Part shown: piece after piece, positions 52,394 through 53,955 of the stretch
Numbering within the stretch: position 1 is the first letter of the stretch
Layout of the letters: each line of letters opens with the position of its first letter
NCBI RefSeq assembly: GCF_000420865.1
Contig: NZ_ATVT01000020.1
Span: 1 to 53,955 of the forward strand
From: Butyrivibrio sp. XPD2006
GTDB lineage: Bacteria > Bacillota > Clostridia > Lachnospirales > Lachnospiraceae
Reading direction: 5' to 3'
Length of the DNA stretch: 53,955 nucleotides
Program-made: the position numbers and the translations under genes
The notes under the pieces: model-generated
Databases searched by the model: none
What the model saw: only the letters and a program-made list of their open reading frames with translations
What the model was told of the DNA's origin: nothing

Positions 52394-52504
52394 CAGCGCT
52401 TACAAGTATTGCTGCTAAAATTGAAATTCCGTAGCAGGTATTTATTATTATAACAACGTGCGAGAAAACCCCTTCCGATGAAATCGGTTGTGGGATGAAT
52501 CGCA

Positions 52505-52990
52505 CTAGCTTTTCTTTTTGTATTTCCCAGTCTTAATGTATTTGCGTTTGTGTTCTTCTGTTCGTTGTTCTTTAATGTATTTCTTAACAGTATCAAGAGA
52601 AACATTTCCTGTAGTTGCACAAAAGTAACTTGCACTCCAGAAGGGTGAATCTCCCCAGAGGTATTTCTCAACGTGTGTTCTATATGTATTTCTCACTTCT
52701 TTGGACAGCTGTGATTTTAACGAGTTGATGAGTTTTACAGGAGCAACATCAGGTGGCATGGAGATCAGCAGATGCATGTGATCGACATCTGTCTCTGCTG
52801 AAATGAGTTCACTGTTCATGCGTCCGCAGAGGTAAGCTGCATAATTCTTCATGAAATCACCAATCTCATCCGTGATCACTTTCTTTCTGTATTTAGTTAC
52901 GAAAATCACATGGTAAGTGAGTTTGTATACTGAATGTGAGCCTCTTCTGTACTCGTTCAGGATATCTGATTCTACTATTGATTTCTGCAT
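52505..52990 (-). CDS. tnpA: IS200/IS605 transposase TnpA (Y1-HUH)
   Basis: 161 aa. HUH motif H71-M-H73 (DVDHMHLLISMP) and the catalytic tyrosine Y138 in LDTVKKYIKEQ, both intact, with the typical YKLTYHVIFVTKYRKKV start. It cuts and rejoins single-stranded ends recognised as hairpins. Length is a little above the usual 130-150 aa because of a basic lysine-rich C-terminal tail. It looks functional. Confidence 0.95.
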   Translation of the reverse strand: MQKSIVESDILNEYRRGSHSVYKLTYHVIFVTKYRKKVITDEIGDFMKNYAAYLCGRMNSELISAETDVDHMHLLISMPPDVAPVKLINSLKSQLSKEVRNTYRTHVEKYLWGDSPFWSASYFCATTGNVSLDTVKKYIKEQRTEEHKRKYIKTGKYKKKS

Positions 52991-53086
52991 AAATTTACTC
53001 CGTAGCTAAAGAGAACATGTGTTTGCTTATTTCTTAAAAGTGTGCTATAATACTAAATATAGAATACTAATGAGGAATTTTCAACC

Positions 53087-53955
53087 GTGTACAGAACAAG
53101 GCAATACAGGATAAGCAACAACCACATACTCTATGACTACTGCAGGGATATCTGCAGAGCATCAGCTGTTCTGTACAACAGGGCAAATTTCATCTTAAGG
53201 CAGTATTCGTCTGCAGTAGATTCAATGGCCTTGTTCAAGCCTCTTTTCCCAAATCAGATGATGGTTTACAGGCTCGTAAGGGATAGCCTATGGGGGACTA
53301 AATATCTTGGTGACAGCAAGTGGCTCTCATATAATGCCCTTGATCATCTGCTAAAGGTTACAAGGGATAAGGCATACTATGCCCTTCCGTCACAGGCTAA
53401 TCAGCAGATATTGAAACTCCTTCTCAGGGACTATAAGTCATTCTTTGAAGCGGTAAAAGCATATGGGAGAAATCCTGTAGCTTTCACAGGCCGTCCAAAG
53501 ATGCCGGGATATATGTCACAGGGCTCATTCAAGACAGCTGTTCTGACTAATCAGATATGCAGGATCAAGGATGGGTATCTTAAGTTTCCCGGTACAAAGG
53601 ATCAGCTGTCTCTTGGCCAGCTCTCGGAAGAAGTGTGCCTTAAGGAAGTACGTATAAAGCCCGGCGGAAACAGCTTTGTCCTGGATGTGGTCCTTTCGGT
53701 CCCTGACAAGGGGATAATCCCTATGGCCGATAAGGATATCCTCTCTGGCCTTTCAGGTATATCAGACTTGAAAGGTATTAGAGTAATGGCAATCGATCCC
53801 GGAACAGACAATATCGCCGCTGTAGCAAACACTTTTGGTGCAAGGCCATTTGTGATAAAGGGAGGGGTGATCAAGTCGATCAACCAGCTTTACAACAAGG
53901 AGATGAAAAGACTCTCTTCCTGTGCCATGACATGTAACAAGAGGTACAGGACAAG
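53087..53955 (+). CDS. tnpB: IS605-type TnpB RNA-guided nuclease, partial
   Basis: About 289 residues from GTG 53087 to the window edge with no stop. TnpB features: YNRANFILRQY at the start, PSQANQQILKLLLRDYKSFFEA, GRPKMPGYM, and the RuvC-I motif AIDPGTDNIAAVAN with its catalytic aspartate. The rest of RuvC and the zinc finger lie outside. TnpB nicks donor DNA using a right-end RNA and helps keep the element in place. The GTG start has only a weak GAGGAA ribosome site. Confidence 0.9.
   Translation, partial: MYRTRQYRISNNHILYDYCRDICRASAVLYNRANFILRQYSSAVDSMALFKPLFPNQMMVYRLVRDSLWGTKYLGDSKWLSYNALDHLLKVTRDKAYYALPSQANQQILKLLLRDYKSFFEAVKAYGRNPVAFTGRPKMPGYMSQGSFKTAVLTNQICRIKDGYLKFPGTKDQLSLGQLSEEVCLKEVRIKPGGNSFVLDVVLSVPDKGIIPMADKDILSGLSGISDLKGIRVMAIDPGTDNIAAVANTFGARPFVIKGGVIKSINQLYNKEMKRLSSCAMTCNKRYRT

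Larger units (their letters stand above)
52455..53955. mobile_element. IS200/IS605-family element (right part beyond the window)
   Basis: Divergent tnpA (minus) and tnpB (plus) with a short shared upstream region, the IS605 layout. A subterminal hairpin CCGAT-GAA-ATCGG within CCCCTT...GTGGG lies at 52467-52492, just outside tnpA, and likely marks the left end. IS605 elements make no target duplication; the right end and any tnpB guide RNA lie beyond 53955. Confidence 0.8.

Overview
This window looks like chromosomal DNA of a rumen/gut Lachnospiraceae bacterium close to Butyrivibrio. Evidence: a phosphotransbutyrylase-butyrate kinase pair (Ptb-Buk), several GGDEF proteins, clostridial-type SecA with a C-terminal zinc motif, Gram-positive lipoprotein signals and strong AGGAGG ribosome sites. 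No name is written in the DNA, so genus is inference.

Layout. 1-275 is the 3' end of a 23S rRNA, followed by tRNA-Asn, Glu, Met, Val and Leu (350-971); no 5S gene is visible. The tRNA-Leu gene is an integration target: its 3' end is repeated at 5121-5144 and 6604-6627, so 972-6627 is two tandem AT-rich islands without an integrase. Island 1 has a strong promoter, a structured non-coding RNA, a hairpin and a frameshifted PBECR4-like (barnase/EndoU/colicin/RelE fold) RNase-like gene, then a TOTE-type primase-helicase whose C-terminal PLD-like domain is split by a frameshift. Island 2 has a divergently controlled XRE repressor, an unknown protein, a second copy of the same RNA fold and a 5'-truncated PBECR4 remnant. 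The paired RNAs share a bulged stem with a compensatory base change and are the best candidate here for an undescribed system: an RNA coupled to a PBECR4 nuclease, laid out like a type III toxin-antitoxin locus.

6717-17480 is a run of small accessory genes: GNAT, DUF3795, an S66 peptidase, a two-gene sugar-binding protein/diguanylate cyclase sensor, a split chromate transporter, a truncated GNAT remnant, a regular CATGACT/AGTCATG palindrome array, another GNAT, an HD hydrolase, a MerR-methyltransferase-Nudix fusion, a second Nudix protein, DUF402 and a deoxyinosine/uracil glycosylase. 17516-27120 is envelope-related: a beta-helix lipoprotein, a serine hydrolase, and an MBOAT / SGNH / YfhO set probably decorating a surface glycan. 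27117-30790 (minus strand) holds a MATE exporter and a polar amino-acid ABC importer.

30937-45408 is largely core: a flavin-reductase/GT2 fusion, a thioesterase, ptb-buk, secA, prfB, a second diguanylate cyclase, a lipoprotein, a GT2 enzyme and trkA-trkH potassium uptake. 45521-52393 has a secreted protein, a TraX-like protein, a DUF3048 lipoprotein, a beta-CASP metallo-hydrolase, then thyA-folA-lipid kinase behind a three-hairpin leader. The window ends in an IS200/IS605 element with divergent tnpA and tnpB, the latter cut by the window edge.
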